NCBI GenBank assembly: GCA_004009845.1
Contig: RMBW01000068.1
Coordinates: 124,001 to 188,000 of the forward strand
Direction of reading: 5' to 3'
Origin: Davidsoniella eucalypti
Taxonomy: Eukaryota; Ascomycota; Sordariomycetes; Microascales; Ceratocystidaceae
Length of the DNA stretch: 64,000 nt
Below the pieces are notes generated by a model. That model was not told where the DNA came from. It saw only the letters and a list, made by a program, of their open reading frames with translations, and ran no database searches. Both the position numbers and the translations under genes were made by a program. Below are positions 24,164 to 35,245 of the stretch, piece after piece. Numbering within the stretch: the first letter of the stretch is position 1; every line of letters starts with the position of its first letter.

Positions 24164-25144
24164 GATTGTATAGGTTCCGGCGACTTTAGGCTTGTTGTCA
24201 AGATGATGATCGTATGTGCGACAAGACGTCGTATATTTTCGTGGTATAGATGGCGGTTGGTAGTGGTGAAGCGAGGCTGAGAGATCGCCAAACGTGCCGT
24301 AGGATTGATGATATAGAATGAATGCGCAGTAGCTATTTTGAGGATATTAAACCGTGTATAGAGTAAGAGCAGCGAAAAGAGGGCTGAAGATGCAGATTAG
24401 ATTGGCGATCTTGGAGAAATGAAAATATGCACCGCAATGGCGCGCGCAAAAAAAATGTATGAAGCTTGTAGAATGTCTGATGCAATCGTGGAGCTGAGAT
24501 GGTTGGATTGCATAAATGGATAGACCACCGTTCGGAGCTCCAGAAAATAAAATTGGTCAATAGACGAAACACACTGTCGCGATGGTTCTGGTAGAGGACA
24601 ACCGCGTGCTTCTTTCTAAAGCGATGATTAAAGACGGCAGGCCAGGATTACAGCACAGTGGGCCGTGTATAGGACAGCCAGTATGATTTTATGCACCGAG
24701 AAGACGGCATTGGCAGAATATGCATATGAAGATGTACTTTAGAAAATCACGTACTGCTATTGTGACCGTATTGTTATGATATAGACCTTGAATAGATTAC
24801 AGGATATTGGAGCTTCTTACATCTGGATCGCTGCTAAATCGAAACTGTATAAATGCAAAAATACACACTGAAAGATGGATCCTTTTTTCTTTTTTCTTTT
24901 TTTTTCTTGCTTACAATTTTCCACGACGTCACTTGCAAAAGCACTGACCATTATATACCCGGAGATCACCCGTCGCAGAATAGGACCATGCCAACCGTCA
25001 GCCCATATTGTCTATTTTGTAAGGCGCTCTAAACGGCTCGTGATAATGTTGAAGGACCAGTAGTTAGATTATATATATATAGTCTTGGTTTTGCGCTAGC
25101 TTCCATAGTTTCTACAATTCGACTTTAAAATCACCATTGCCATA
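24164..25144. promoter_or_regulatory. Divergent pta1-coa3 intergenic region
   Basis: About 980 bp between two divergent start codons, with no open frame of note. It must contain both promoters. On the coa3 side a TATA-like tract (TTATATATATATAG, about 25069-25082) lies roughly 65 nt upstream of the coa3 ATG. No specific activator site can be named. Confidence 0.4.
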
Positions 25145-25517
25145 ATGCCCGCGTAAGTTTCCAACCTATCTCAACCTCTTGTTGATGAAAAGCCTATAGT
25201 AGTTAACCGATCCTTACTAACCGGCATCTCCTCAATATAGCGATCAGTCCTACTACACTCGTAATTTTGGCCAAGGCCAGGCGCTAATTCGCGCGCGTAA
25301 ACCGTATCTTGTCAAGAACGCTGCCACTGGCTTTGCTCTCACAGCTCTTGTCGGCGCCGTCTGTATGTTGAAGCATTGCCTATACATCCTATCGCGATAG
25401 TCGTCAACTTGCTAACTATAGTGCTCATCAGACTGGTACACGCTTCACGCTGTCGGCCAAGAAAACTTCGACGATGTCAAGGTCCCCGAGACACCCAATG
25501 CACCAAAGAAGTCATGA
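25145..25517 (+). CDS. coa3: Cytochrome c oxidase assembly factor 3 (Coa3)
   Basis: Three exons: 25145-25152 (8 nt, ATGCCCGC), 25241-25362 and 25432-25517. Introns of 88 and 69 nt are GT-AG and the join gives 71 residues. The protein reads MPADQSYYTRNFGQGQALIR, then a charged ARKPYLVKNAA, a single membrane segment (GFALTALVGAVYWYTLHAV), and the family-typical tail VGQENFDDVKVPETPNAPKK. Size, single membrane span and the FDDVKVP motif fit Coa3, a mitochondrial inner-membrane factor that with Cox14 holds newly made Cox1 in an assembly complex and feeds back on COX1 translation. The tiny first exon means a plain open-frame scan misses this gene. Confidence 0.9.
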
Positions 25518-26290
25518 GTCTCGCGGACAGACTTGATTTAAACTACGAAACCCCATATATCAATCTACCTACGCCCTAGGCCTTTGCTTGCTGACAAATG
25601 CAAGAGCGCAACTTAGAAAATTGCTGTTCATTATTTGCGGCGGCACCGGAAAGAAGCATGAGCGTGTTCAGAATATCAAGAACACCATTGTATAATATAA
25701 TATAACATCCCGATAAACATTGTGGCTTGACGATTTGATTCACTGTAAATTATGACAAGTAGACTTTGCTACAAGGTTCCACATTGACCGTTGACAAATG
25801 TATCTGTTGCTGTAGTATATAAGTTACCGTTCTATGAATGGCTTGAAGACACATCGAGGACGGTGAAGTTCGATTAATAAGATTGAAAAAAGTATCTGAG
25901 TGAGAGCATGATATAATTAATTCCTGATCCTGATTCATGGACGATATGGAGCCATGACGATAAGAAATGATAACATATAAGTATAACACAAACAAAGAAA
26001 ACCAACCAAAAAATAGATCCGAAGATGGAAATGTACTGTGACAAAAAAAGGTATGTAAAAACTCACACAAAAAACGCCATCCATTCCAAGGTATAGTGAA
26101 ACGAAAAGAAAAAAAATATCAGGGAGAAAGCAAGGAATTTCCAACGAGGAAAGAGAAAAATGAATAAAATGTGTTACAGTTTCGTGAACTGTAGTCATAT
26201 AAGGGCAGTCCATGTTCTGGACCCATGACACCTGCCCGGCAAATACCAAGAAGAGATTGTGTCTCTACAATCCGATAAACGATACCAGCT
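25518..26290. other. Convergent intergenic region
   Basis: Lies between the 3' ends of coa3 (+) and dep1 (-) and should hold both 3' UTRs. The frames here are AT-rich translations without motifs. Confidence 0.5.
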
Positions 26291-28293
26291 TCATGCTCGT
26301 GTTGCGTCCATGGGAGGCCGGAGTGGAGGTGGTGGTACATGGCTAGGTACGTGACTTGACAGTCTTGACCTGCTAGATGATGGATTGATGTGCATAGGCA
26401 CGCCGTCCTTCACCTTGGTATGGCTGACCTTACGACTTGCGGCACTGGGTCGAGTGGAAGCGTTTTTGGTCCGGGATGCCGGTGCAGCAGCTGTGCTTGG
26501 GATGGAAGCTGTAGCTGAGTCAGGGCCAGCGATTGCAGGTATCCGACTGGCAGCGGGAATATGTGGTCGAGAACGACCCCGGGCAGCAGCGGCAGGGCGT
26601 GTAGCTGCAGCAACAGTGGCGACGGGCGGCGGTGGCTGTGAGGCCTGGTACTGTTGCTGGATAGCAGACGGTGCAGTGGAAGATATCTGATCGTCTTCGT
26701 ATGCTTGATCGTACATGACATGCTACATAAGATGAAGTACAATACGTCAGGATTTGAAATATTCTTTCCTCAGGCTCAGATTTTTAGGGCTTTCAACGCC
26801 TTACCTTGATAGCATTAAAGTCGTCTTCAATCTCGAACTCGTTAGCTCCTAGCATAGGCGGCACAGCGGGGAAGCCCACATGCTTGGCAAGTCCGGACAG
26901 TATCGAAACTTCGGTGTTAAAGGCAACTGCGTTGCGTGTCTGCTGAGCCGAGTTTGTAGGGAAGAAAAGTGCAACATCAGGAACGCTATGAGCTCTACGG
27001 CGAGCGTTCTGAGTATCGTACCAGTCCCGGTTGAGTACTTCGAGAAATTCCTCGCGTTTCTCTCGCATGCCTTGGTAGAACTGTGACCAAATTTGAGTTC
27101 TCGTCGCAACTGCTACCTCTTCATGCGCCTTGAGAATAAATTCATACTCCTTGTTGATATGCTTCATCTTCTTTTCGTAGCGTTCGTCAATGCAGCGCTT
27201 CATCGCTAGATATTCGGGGTGGTACGGTTCGTCAGCAAGGAGCGATTGCTCCTCTTTTTCGAGCTTACCGAGACGGTCCTTGAAAAGCCTATACGAAAGG
27301 GAAAAGAGATGTTAGCGCATGTCTCTTGTCGACCTGCATAATGGACTAGAACAAACCTGTCTCTGAAGGTGCTGAAACGAGCTTCAATTGCAGCCCATTC
27401 TTCCAAGGCAATGCGCTTCTTCTCGACTAGACTTGACGTTAGTTTCCGTTTGTAGTCGACTCGAGATAGAGAAAAATCTTACTCTCTTCTTCATTTCTAG
27501 CAGCAGCTTCGGCTTCTTCGTCAAGCTCTCCGTCATGATCACTTCTTGCTTCAGCTTCTGGTTCTGCCTCGGCTTCGTCTTCAACGCCGGTCTCGCCGTC
27601 TTCGTGATCATGACTCTCAGCTGGGGAAGCTTGGTCCTTGACACTTTCAAGATGTTTCAAGTCCTTAGAAGCAATGCCATTAGACTCACGACTTCGGATG
27701 ACAGCTAGATCGCTGTCGGCGCGACCGTTAAGAGGATCCGCTAGCGGCGTTCTCGGTGTTGGCATCAACGCGCCTTCTTTACCATTCACTGCGCCGGAGA
27801 TACTTCTCTTGACGTTAGGCTGGCTGTTGTCCGAAAGATCGGCATCATGGGAACGTTTTCTCTTTTGGTTGGCAAGCTTGGACGCGACACTAGAAAGTGG
27901 CGATTGAGGGAGACCATCACTAGCGTATGAGTCGTCGAGATCGGATTCAGTGTGCGAAAATTGAGCAGTGTGCCCGGGCCGGGTGGGAGTCTTTTCGATA
28001 ATATGGTCACGACTAAACTGATCAAGTACGACACGCTTGTGGCGTTGGATTTGGGGAGTATCGTACATACGCTCCGTCTCGGCCTCAGTGTCATTTCCGG
28101 CGTCAGAAAGATTGCTATCTGAATCGTCGTCATGAATGTGAGGTTTTTCGCCGGCCAGGATGACACCGTCCATTTCATCAGATCCATCCTTGTCTTCCAC
28201 CTCACTAAGAGGGCTTGTGGTGGTGCTGGCTTCCGCGTCGAGATTTGGCTCGACCAGATGGAGCCCTGGGGCGGGTTGAGTGACAGTAGCCAT
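26291..28293 (-). CDS. dep1: Dep1 / Sds3-like subunit of Rpd3L-type histone deacetylase
   Basis: Four exons: 28293-27483, 27426-27357, 27288-26805 and 26722-26291. The introns are 56, 68 and 82 nt. The join is in frame and gives 598 residues. Residues 1-270 are acidic and disordered, with a basic patch (NQKRKRSHD). Residues about 271-455 form the Sds3-like domain: EKKRIALEEWAAIEARFSTF, DRLGKLEKEEQSLL, YEKKMKHINKEYEFILKAHE, YDTQNARRRAHSVPDVALFF. The rest is Pro/Ala/Ser-rich. Dep1/Sds3 proteins are needed for integrity of the Rpd3L corepressor. I chose the ATG in GCCATGG at 28293; the frame is open for 29 more codons upstream to another ATG at 28380, but that extension is not family-like. The length and order fit Dep1 better than the shorter Sds3. 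Confidence 0.85.
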
Positions 28294-29051
28294 GGCGTGA
28301 AAGAATATAGAGCGAACCGATCGAGCTTCAGGATTGTCGAGAAGAATGAAGCGGAATAAAGAAGGCCGATCGGCTGGCAAAGTGGGTTGGGCACACCTCT
28401 ATGTGCAGAGGGCGTGGAACGAGGGCAGCTGCCACTCTCGTCCAAAGGCTGGCAGAGGCGACCGGAAAACCGACGGGCTGTAAAGCCGTGGACGATAGAG
28501 AAGGAAAGCAAAAATAATAGCAAATATGAATATGAAAAGCAGACAATCCAATGCTGCGAGATGCCAGAGCCGTTGAGCTTCGCAAAAATAGTCGTGGTGG
28601 AGACCTGGTCTGGGTGGGTGTGAAAAGGCTTTTCTGAGCGTTGTAGGTGGTAGAGGGCAGAGAGAGAAGAATCTCTTAGCACGGGGCCGATGCGATCGCT
28701 CACCAATTCTTAGAGCACTGAATAATGATAATAGTGTAATCCGGTCAGAGAACGCCCTTGTGAGCGGACGCTGGCAGCTGTATGCTATCCTGCCAGCTGC
28801 TTCATAAGACTCGATGCGGAAACTTGGTGCGCACGTCTAACCCTGGAGTTGCGCAGCTGTACATAAAGTGGGTCTCGAAGGCGGTGGACGCTGCAGATGC
28901 CAGACCCCACTAAAAAATTGGAAAGCACCTGGAATTTTCTGTTAGTCTAGCGGCAGAAGCGACAGCCTTTCTGGACGGCGAGATATTGCCTAGATTAGAC
29001 AATCGCTTTTCATCATACGGTTCACGATAACATTCATATAATCCAGAGATC
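28294..29051. promoter_or_regulatory. Divergent dep1-nop12 promoter region
   Basis: 758 bp between divergent start codons. A minus-strand frame continues through the first 90 bases (an upstream in-frame ATG of dep1) and a longer overlapping frame is a shadow. No specific sites recognised. Confidence 0.4.
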
Positions 29052-30757
29052 ATGTCTGCCTTGTAAGTCGTACGAAAGGATGGCTCAGCGGCTATCAATG
29101 CCTATGCTAACCCGATTTACAGGAGTTCTATTCTAGGAGTGTCGTCTAGGACGGTCAACTCGTCGCTAAATGCGCTGTTCAGCAATAGCGTAAGCCCTCA
29201 CTCCGTATAAATGCTTATTCTCACAATTTCACTAGCTAACATGGTATATAGACTGGCCCCGTCAAGCCCGCGAAGCAAACTCAGAGACCCTCGACAAAGC
29301 CCAAGAAGCCCGAAACTACGAAAGAAGATACAGATACTAGCAGCGACGAGGACGATAATGAAGAGCCAAAAGACGAGGTGATGGATGACGCCGAAGAGAA
29401 GGAGGAAGAGGAAGGTGTCAAGGAGACTGCCAAACAGCGCAAGCGTAAGCGCAAACAGGCCGACGAGGCGCTCGAGACAAAATACCTACAGAAGCTTGTT
29501 GAAGACGAAGAGAAGCCCGTCAAGCGTCGCAAGAGCGTCGGCGCCGAAGCCAAGCCTGAAGAGGACGCCGAAGCTGCTTCAGACGCCGAGTCTGACGTTT
29601 CCCCAGAGAATCTCGTGCACGAATCCGTTGTCACCAACAAGAGCACAAGCGCTACGCCTTCAGACGAGATCGAGAAAGCCAACCGCACCGTGTTCCTCGC
29701 CAACGTTGCCAGCGATGTTGCCACTAACAAAGCCCAGAAGAAGACTCTTATGGCCCATCTATCGACCATCCTCGACGCTGACGCCAAGCCCGTCGAGACC
29801 ATTGAGTCTATCCGTTTCCGCTCGCTAGCCTTTTCTACTCTGGCCATGCCCAAGCGTGCCGCCTTCATTACCAAAGCCACCCAAGAGGCCACCACCAAGT
29901 CCTGCAACGCCTACGTTGTCTACTCCACACCTGCTGCCGCACGCCGTGCCTGCACCGTCCTCAACGGAACCACCGTTCTCGACCGCCACCTACGCGTCGA
30001 CAGCGTTGCTCACCCGGCGCCCACGGACCACCGCCGCTGCGTCTTCGTTGGCAACCTCGGATTCGTCGATGACGAATCCGTGTTCAAGCCCGATGCCGAA
30101 GGCAACATGGAGCGCAAGAAGCGCAACAAGGTTCCCTCAGACATCGAAGAGGGCTTGTGGCGGGTGTTTGGTGAGCACGCCGGCAAGGTCGAGAGTGTGC
30201 GTGTAGTCCGTGATAACAAGACCCGCATCGGCAAGGGCTTCGCCTACGTACAGTTCCACGACACCAACCACGTCGAGAAGGCTCTCCTCCTCAACGAGAA
30301 GAAGTTCGCGCCCATGCTTCCTCGTCCTCTCCGTGTCACCCGCGCCAAAGATCCTCGCAAGACAGCAAATGCCATAGAGCGCAACCAGAACAAGGCAGCC
30401 TCTGCAGCCAAGACCCGCGATGCGCCCAAAACCACCTCTACCAAGTTCGCTCCCAAGATGACCAACGAAGAGCAGTCCATGATTGGCCGGTCTAACAAGC
30501 TTCTCGGCCGGGTTGCCGGTATGCGTCAACGACACGGAAACAACGGAAACGCATCCGCACGGGCTTCCGGCTCCGGTATGGATACATCTAAAGACGGAGT
30601 TGTTCTCGAGGGTCGCCGTGCGTCAACAAACGATGGCAAGCCTAACGATATCAAGTTTGGTAATAAGAAAGGTGGTGTGCGAAAGAAGAGACCCACTGGC
30701 CGTCGTGCACAACGCACGGCTGACTGGAAGAAGAACACCGGCGGCGGCGCGAGATAA
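29052..30757 (+). CDS. nop12: Nop12, nucleolar RNA-binding ribosome biogenesis factor
   Basis: Three exons: 29052-29062 (11 nt), 29123-29189 and 29252-30757, with introns of 60 and 62 nt. The join is in frame for 527 residues and starts MSALSSILGVSSRTVNSSLN, which resembles known Nop12 N-termini. An acidic/basic Lys-rich region (residues 50-150) precedes two RRMs. RRM1 starts about residue 170 (RTVFLANVASD). RRM2 starts about 288 with RNP2 CVFVGNLGF and RNP1 KGFAYVQF near 354. The basic C-terminal tail ends KKRPTGRRAQRTADWKK. Nop12 (RBM34 in animals) acts in early pre-60S assembly and 5.8S/25S rRNA maturation. Convergent with the alpha-tubulin gene. Confidence 0.9.
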
Positions 30758-31488
30758 GAACTTTGGGGTAGGGCGTATCGGGGAAGGCGTGTATTGTGAT
30801 TGTTCTGTTAAAAGCATATATTCATAAAGTCTTTATCACTTGTATACCAAGCATTATTTTTATGTTCTTTATCGGTTTTCCTGAATCTGGTCAGTGTGTA
30901 GCATGTCTGATAAGAACGTAGTCATGCGGAGGTTTTAACGATGCTGTGAAATACCTAAGGGTGTTTAATATGCAAGGTAAACAATTATGCAATAGTAGTA
31001 GTGTCTGATTCAGTGAACGCATCTTTGACAATAGATATCTTCAACTCAATCCCAATTGCATATAATACCAATATCTACACGTAGTATAGACATGTCCACG
31101 ATATAAAAAAATGTCATGAAGAAAAGAGAAAACGACAAAAACGAAGGTTAAGGCAAATGTGGTCAATACAAAGGTAATTCAAAGTGTAAAAAAAAAGAAA
31201 CAACACTGGGACAAGAGCATATATCCCAAGGGAATAGATAACAGACAAGAAAACCAAGGTAGAGATAAAAACAGCATGGCCCATGCAAGTATTAAAAATA
31301 TGATCCATGAACCTTTCAACTTCAACCCTTTTCCTTTTCCACGAGCTCACTGGAAGGTAATACCTGGCTCTTGGTGAAAAGGACAGATGACAGTAGTGTC
31401 TGGTCTAAATCATGTGTATGATATCTCGTATGTATGTGTGATTAAGGTAGTAGTAATTCGAGACAAAAGACCAAGGGGAGACTAGCAC
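30758..31488. other. Convergent intergenic region
   Basis: Between the 3' ends of nop12 (+) and the alpha-tubulin gene (-). AT-rich; presumably the two 3' UTRs. Nothing else seen. Confidence 0.5.
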
Positions 31489-33667
31489 TTAGTACTCACC
31501 CTCAAGTTCATCATCATAGGTACCCTCACCAGCAACCTCTTCGTAATCCTTCTCTAGAGCAGCCAGATCCTCACGGGCCTCGCTGAACTCACCCTCCTCC
31601 ATACCCTCACCAACGTACCAGTGGACGAAGGCACGCTTGCTGTACATAAGGTCGAACTTGTGGTCCAAACGCGACCAGGCCTCGGAGATGGCAGTGGTGT
31701 TGGACAGCATAGAGACGGAGCGGTCGACAGAGGCGAGACCACCATCTGAAGGAGAGGAAGTAGGCACGGCAACGGGCTTCTGGTAATTGATACCGAGCTT
31801 GAAACCAGTAGGGCACCACTCGACCAGGTTGAAGGATGACTTGGCTTTAACGGCGGCAATAGCGGCGTTACAGTCCCGAGGCACCACATCACCACGGTAA
31901 AGCAGGGCAACGGCCATGTACTTACCCTTCTGAGGGTCGCAGACAACCATCTGGTTGTTGGGCTCGAAGCCTGTAGTTGATATGGTCAGTTATGCAAGCG
32001 TCATTCATGCATGGTTCTTATGAAAACTTACACTGGAAGGTCAGATCGTGGACCTTGAAGCTTTCGTGGGCGCTCTTGTTAGCCGACACCACGGGGGCGT
32101 AGCTGATCAGAGGGTAGTGAATACGAGGGAAGGGAACCAGGTTAGTCTGGAACTCGTTCAGATCAACGTTCAGGGCACCATCGAAACGGAGAGACGAGGT
32201 GATGGAAGAAACGACCTGGGCGATCAGGCGGTTCAGGTGCTCGTACGAGGGACGCGAAACATCTAGGTTGCGACGGCAGATGTCGTAGACAGCTTCGTTG
32301 TCGACCAGGAAAGTGCAGTCGGCGTTCTCAATGGTGCTGTGGGTGGACAGGACAGCGTTGTAGGGCTCGACAATAGCATTGGAGACACGAGGGGCAGGGT
32401 AAACGGCAAACTCGAGCTTGCACTTCTTGCCGTACTCCTGGGCTAGACGCTCCAGCATCAGGGCACCAAAGCCGGAACCGGTACCACCACCGAAGGAGTG
32501 GAAGATCAGGAAACCCTGGAGCGAGCTGCAGTTGTCTGTAATTAAAGTTTCACATGTCAGCAGGCTTATTATCGCGGTTCTAGGTATTTTGGCGGGGGTG
32601 ATAATGTTTTGGCGGTTTGGCGGCTAGCTAGCTTAAGCTAAATGCAGGCCAGGGGAAGAAGCTTGAGAATTGGAGGGGCGGTGTAGAACGTCTAGATTGT
32701 ACTATGGTCCCAAGAAACTGGAGGGCAATATCGTTGTGTTATAACCACCAATTGACAGCTAATGATATCGCCACCATCGAGCAAATACAATAGGTTTTAT
32801 AGCATATATTTAACTTACCAATAACACGGCGAATGCGCTCGCTGACGCCCTCGACCATCTCCTTGCCAATGGTGTAGTGACCACGAGCGTAGTTGTTGGC
32901 AGCATCCTCCTTAGCGCTAATCAGCATCTCGGGGTGGAAGAGCGACTTGTACTGGCTGGTACGGATCTCATCGATAGGTGAAGGGTCAAGATCGACGAAC
33001 AGCGCGCGAGGCACATACTTTCCGCTGTTAGTCTCGGTGAAGAAGGTCTCGTAAGAGCCTCCCTCATCGGCGTCCTTGGTAGGATCAGGGCGACCATCAA
33101 GGCCAAGGCCGTGCTCAAGAAGGTACCTGGATATCAAGAGTCGATACAGTCAGTCACGAGAACCATCAATTCCACATAGGCCATCGGACGTGTCGCGTGG
33201 AGAAAAAGGAGTATTGTCTGGGGTAAGATGTACGTACAGCTCCCAAGCAGAGTTGCCCAGCTGGACACCAGCCTGACCCAGGTGGAGGTGAAGAATCTAC
33301 AATGTGCAAAAAGAGTTAATATACAGTTTCATGATACAAGTAATCAAGGCTATCGTAAAGCGATGCTATTTAATGGCTGGCTGGTAGGCAAAGCTATCTA
33401 TAGCGTTGTTGGTATGGTAGGCGGACAAGCGTTGGATGCTCCTTTAGTCCCCATCGGCCAGCTAACCCAGATCGGCCACACCACCAAGATATCTGGTAGC
33501 TTGGCTGGTCAAAACAGCACCAGCTAGTCAGCTAACCAGCACCTCAAGGCTGGCTAGGACAATATAACAACAATGCCAACCACAGCATTAGCAACATTAG
33601 AAAGTCTTTTTACGATGGCCGGTAGAATGTCAAGCTGAGCCAGATATTAACCTACCTCGCCGTGCAT
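31489..33667 (-). CDS. Alpha-tubulin
   Basis: Five exons: 33667-33656 (12 nt, MHGE), 33296-33238, 33126-32819, 32535-32032 and 31970-31489. The introns are 359, 111, 283 and 61 nt, all GT-AG. The join is continuous for 454 residues. Diagnostic features are LHLGQAGVQLGNSAWELYLL, the nucleotide-binding GGGTGSGFGALM, and ALNVDLNEFQTNLVPFPRIH, which contains the alpha-specific catalytic Glu that hydrolyses beta-tubulin GTP at the dimer interface. KCKLEFAVYPAPRVSNAIVE, an acidic tail and a C-terminal Tyr (DDELEGEY) also fit. Alpha-tubulin pairs with beta-tubulin to form microtubules. The second residue is His where Arg or Lys is more usual. Fungi often have two alpha-tubulin genes and I cannot tell which this is. 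A pyrimidine-rich tract lies just upstream of the start. Confidence 0.95.
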
Positions 33668-33683
33668 CTTGGAGATCAATCAA

Positions 33684-33840
33684 CAAAAGAAAAGAAAAAA
33701 AAAGGAACCGCGAGTGGGATATCAAAGGCCAGAAAAAAGAAAAAAAACAAGAAAAAAAAAACAAGAAAAAAAAGCAAGAGGAAAAGAGAAGAAGAAGAGA
33801 AAAAAGAGAAGAAGGTCTCAACCTGCAGAAGAAAAAAAAG
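33684..33840 (-). promoter_or_regulatory. Pyrimidine-rich tract upstream of alpha-tubulin
   Basis: On the coding (minus) strand this is about 150 nt of nearly uninterrupted C/T, starting some 15 nt before the ATG at 33667. CT-rich leaders directly upstream of the start are common in highly expressed fungal genes, where transcription begins in or after the tract. It also makes spurious open frames on both strands. Confidence 0.55.
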
Positions 33841-35245
33841 AGAAGGCCTAGTTTGTCACCTCGCGAAGCGAAGGAGGAAGGAAGATAAGAAAGGCTGGTT
33901 TCTAGCCTGGGTTATTACTTGCCTGTGTACTGCAATTGCTCTCTATTTCTTACTTTGTTCCTCTACTTCATTACTTCTATTATGTGTTCTCAATCACACA
34001 CATCTAGAACTACAGAAAGTACCACTTACTTTTCTCTTAAGCGTAGTTCCCTGTTTTTGTCCCTGAATAGATTGCTACCCACCAAAAGCTTTTTGTGTGG
34101 CTGACTACAACTACTAAAACTTCCTCCTATACTGATATGTGTGATGTATCTATATGTTTTCTTTTCTTCAATGCTCCACAATAGCATCAGCCAATAGGCT
34201 CCAGAACATCAAAACGATTGTTGCGTTGGCCCCCCTGGCTCTCTACTCACCTATCTTTTCTCATCTCTCTTTCTCTTGTCCTAGATCCAGTAGAGTTTGG
34301 TCGGAATTGCAATTCAGGGGGTTCATCTCCATCCATTATGGTCTTCCTTGCCTGCTTGTGTGGAGCCGGCCCCCCTCGATTGGAGTAAGCTTGGTTATAT
34401 TGTGAGTTTGATTCAATGGACTTTTTTTCTTCTCATCCTGAAATCACTCCTTCATTTCTAGCCAGTTAGTGGCTGAATAGACCAGATGGTGCTGAGAACG
34501 TATGCGCTGGCAGTTTTCCAGTTAGTACAACTAACTACGTTTAATCTTGGAGAAACAACGCTGTTGTCAATTTTACTTAGTGTTATACTGTCCTACTTAC
34601 GCTAGTATCAAGCTAGTGAGTGGCTTTATCGCACAGTCAATGGATTTCTGCCATCCCATATTCTGCTTCCTCCAGGGTTGTCAATGTTGCATATTGTGAT
34701 TTCTTGACGCAAAAGCTGCACTACAAGTTGCCCGCTAGCATCTTTCCTTAGATAAATGGTCTTTAACGAATCAGTTGGCATTGAAAGCCCCTTCAATGAT
34801 TAGTTAATGTTTAATTACCTTCTTCATAGCTCTATAGCTCCATAAGATAAAAATGTTTAATTACCTGTTGTTGAGCTAGCCAAAATGGGATCGACAAAAG
34901 ACAAGATGAGACTTTGTTTGCTGGTGTTAGGGTCTAACCCTTGTACTATACAAAGCTCAATACTCACTTCACTTAGTCAGACAACATACACTGTACTGAC
35001 ATAGTGTGTGGCTGCGACGACATGAATATTTTTTTATGAGTAGCCAATAAGGTAGCAAAAAAGTAAAAGTGATAGTATTTGAGGCCTAATATGATTCACA
35101 AGCCGAAGACATTTATGGTGGAAACGCCGTGATAATCAAGATTAACTTTGTTAAGATATATTTGTAAAGCAGATACATATGTTGTCCAATATATTACGCC
35201 TAAAACACAAAACACAAAATGCATATTTTCTTTTCCAACCCGCCT
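33841..35245. other. Intergenic between alpha-tubulin and erb1
   Basis: Upstream sequence of the alpha-tubulin gene and, at its right end, the 3' UTR of erb1. The only structured item is the 31-bp LINE tail insertion at 34806-34866, listed separately. Other frames are short. Confidence 0.45.
34806..34866 (+). mobile_element. 31-bp LINE 3'-end insertion with 15-bp target-site duplication
   Basis: A perfect 15-bp direct repeat, AATGTTTAATTACCT, occurs at 34806-34820 and 34852-34866. Between them are 31 bp, of which 28 match the 3' end of the LINE seen at 56.8 kb and 62.6 kb: CATAGCTCTATAGCTCCATA and the bases beside it, followed by a short A tail. This is the structure expected of target-primed reverse transcription that stopped almost at once. 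It is identical to the LINE A tail except at the tail junction, where the consensus TAATGAA before the poly(A) is missing. Confidence 0.82.

Noticed and set aside
29281..29907. 208-codon minus-strand Ser/Val/Ala-rich frame
   Set aside because: Antisense shadow of the Lys/Glu-rich nop12 coding region.
31489..33667. Considered beta- or gamma-tubulin
   Set aside because: The ALNVDLNEFQTNLVPFPRIH segment, length and C-terminal Tyr are alpha-type; the start is MHGEILHLHLGQAG, not the beta-type MREIVHLQ.
33630..33821. Phe/Ser-rich minus-strand frame and Lys-rich plus-strand frames
   Set aside because: Translation of the polypurine/polypyrimidine tract upstream of the alpha-tubulin gene.
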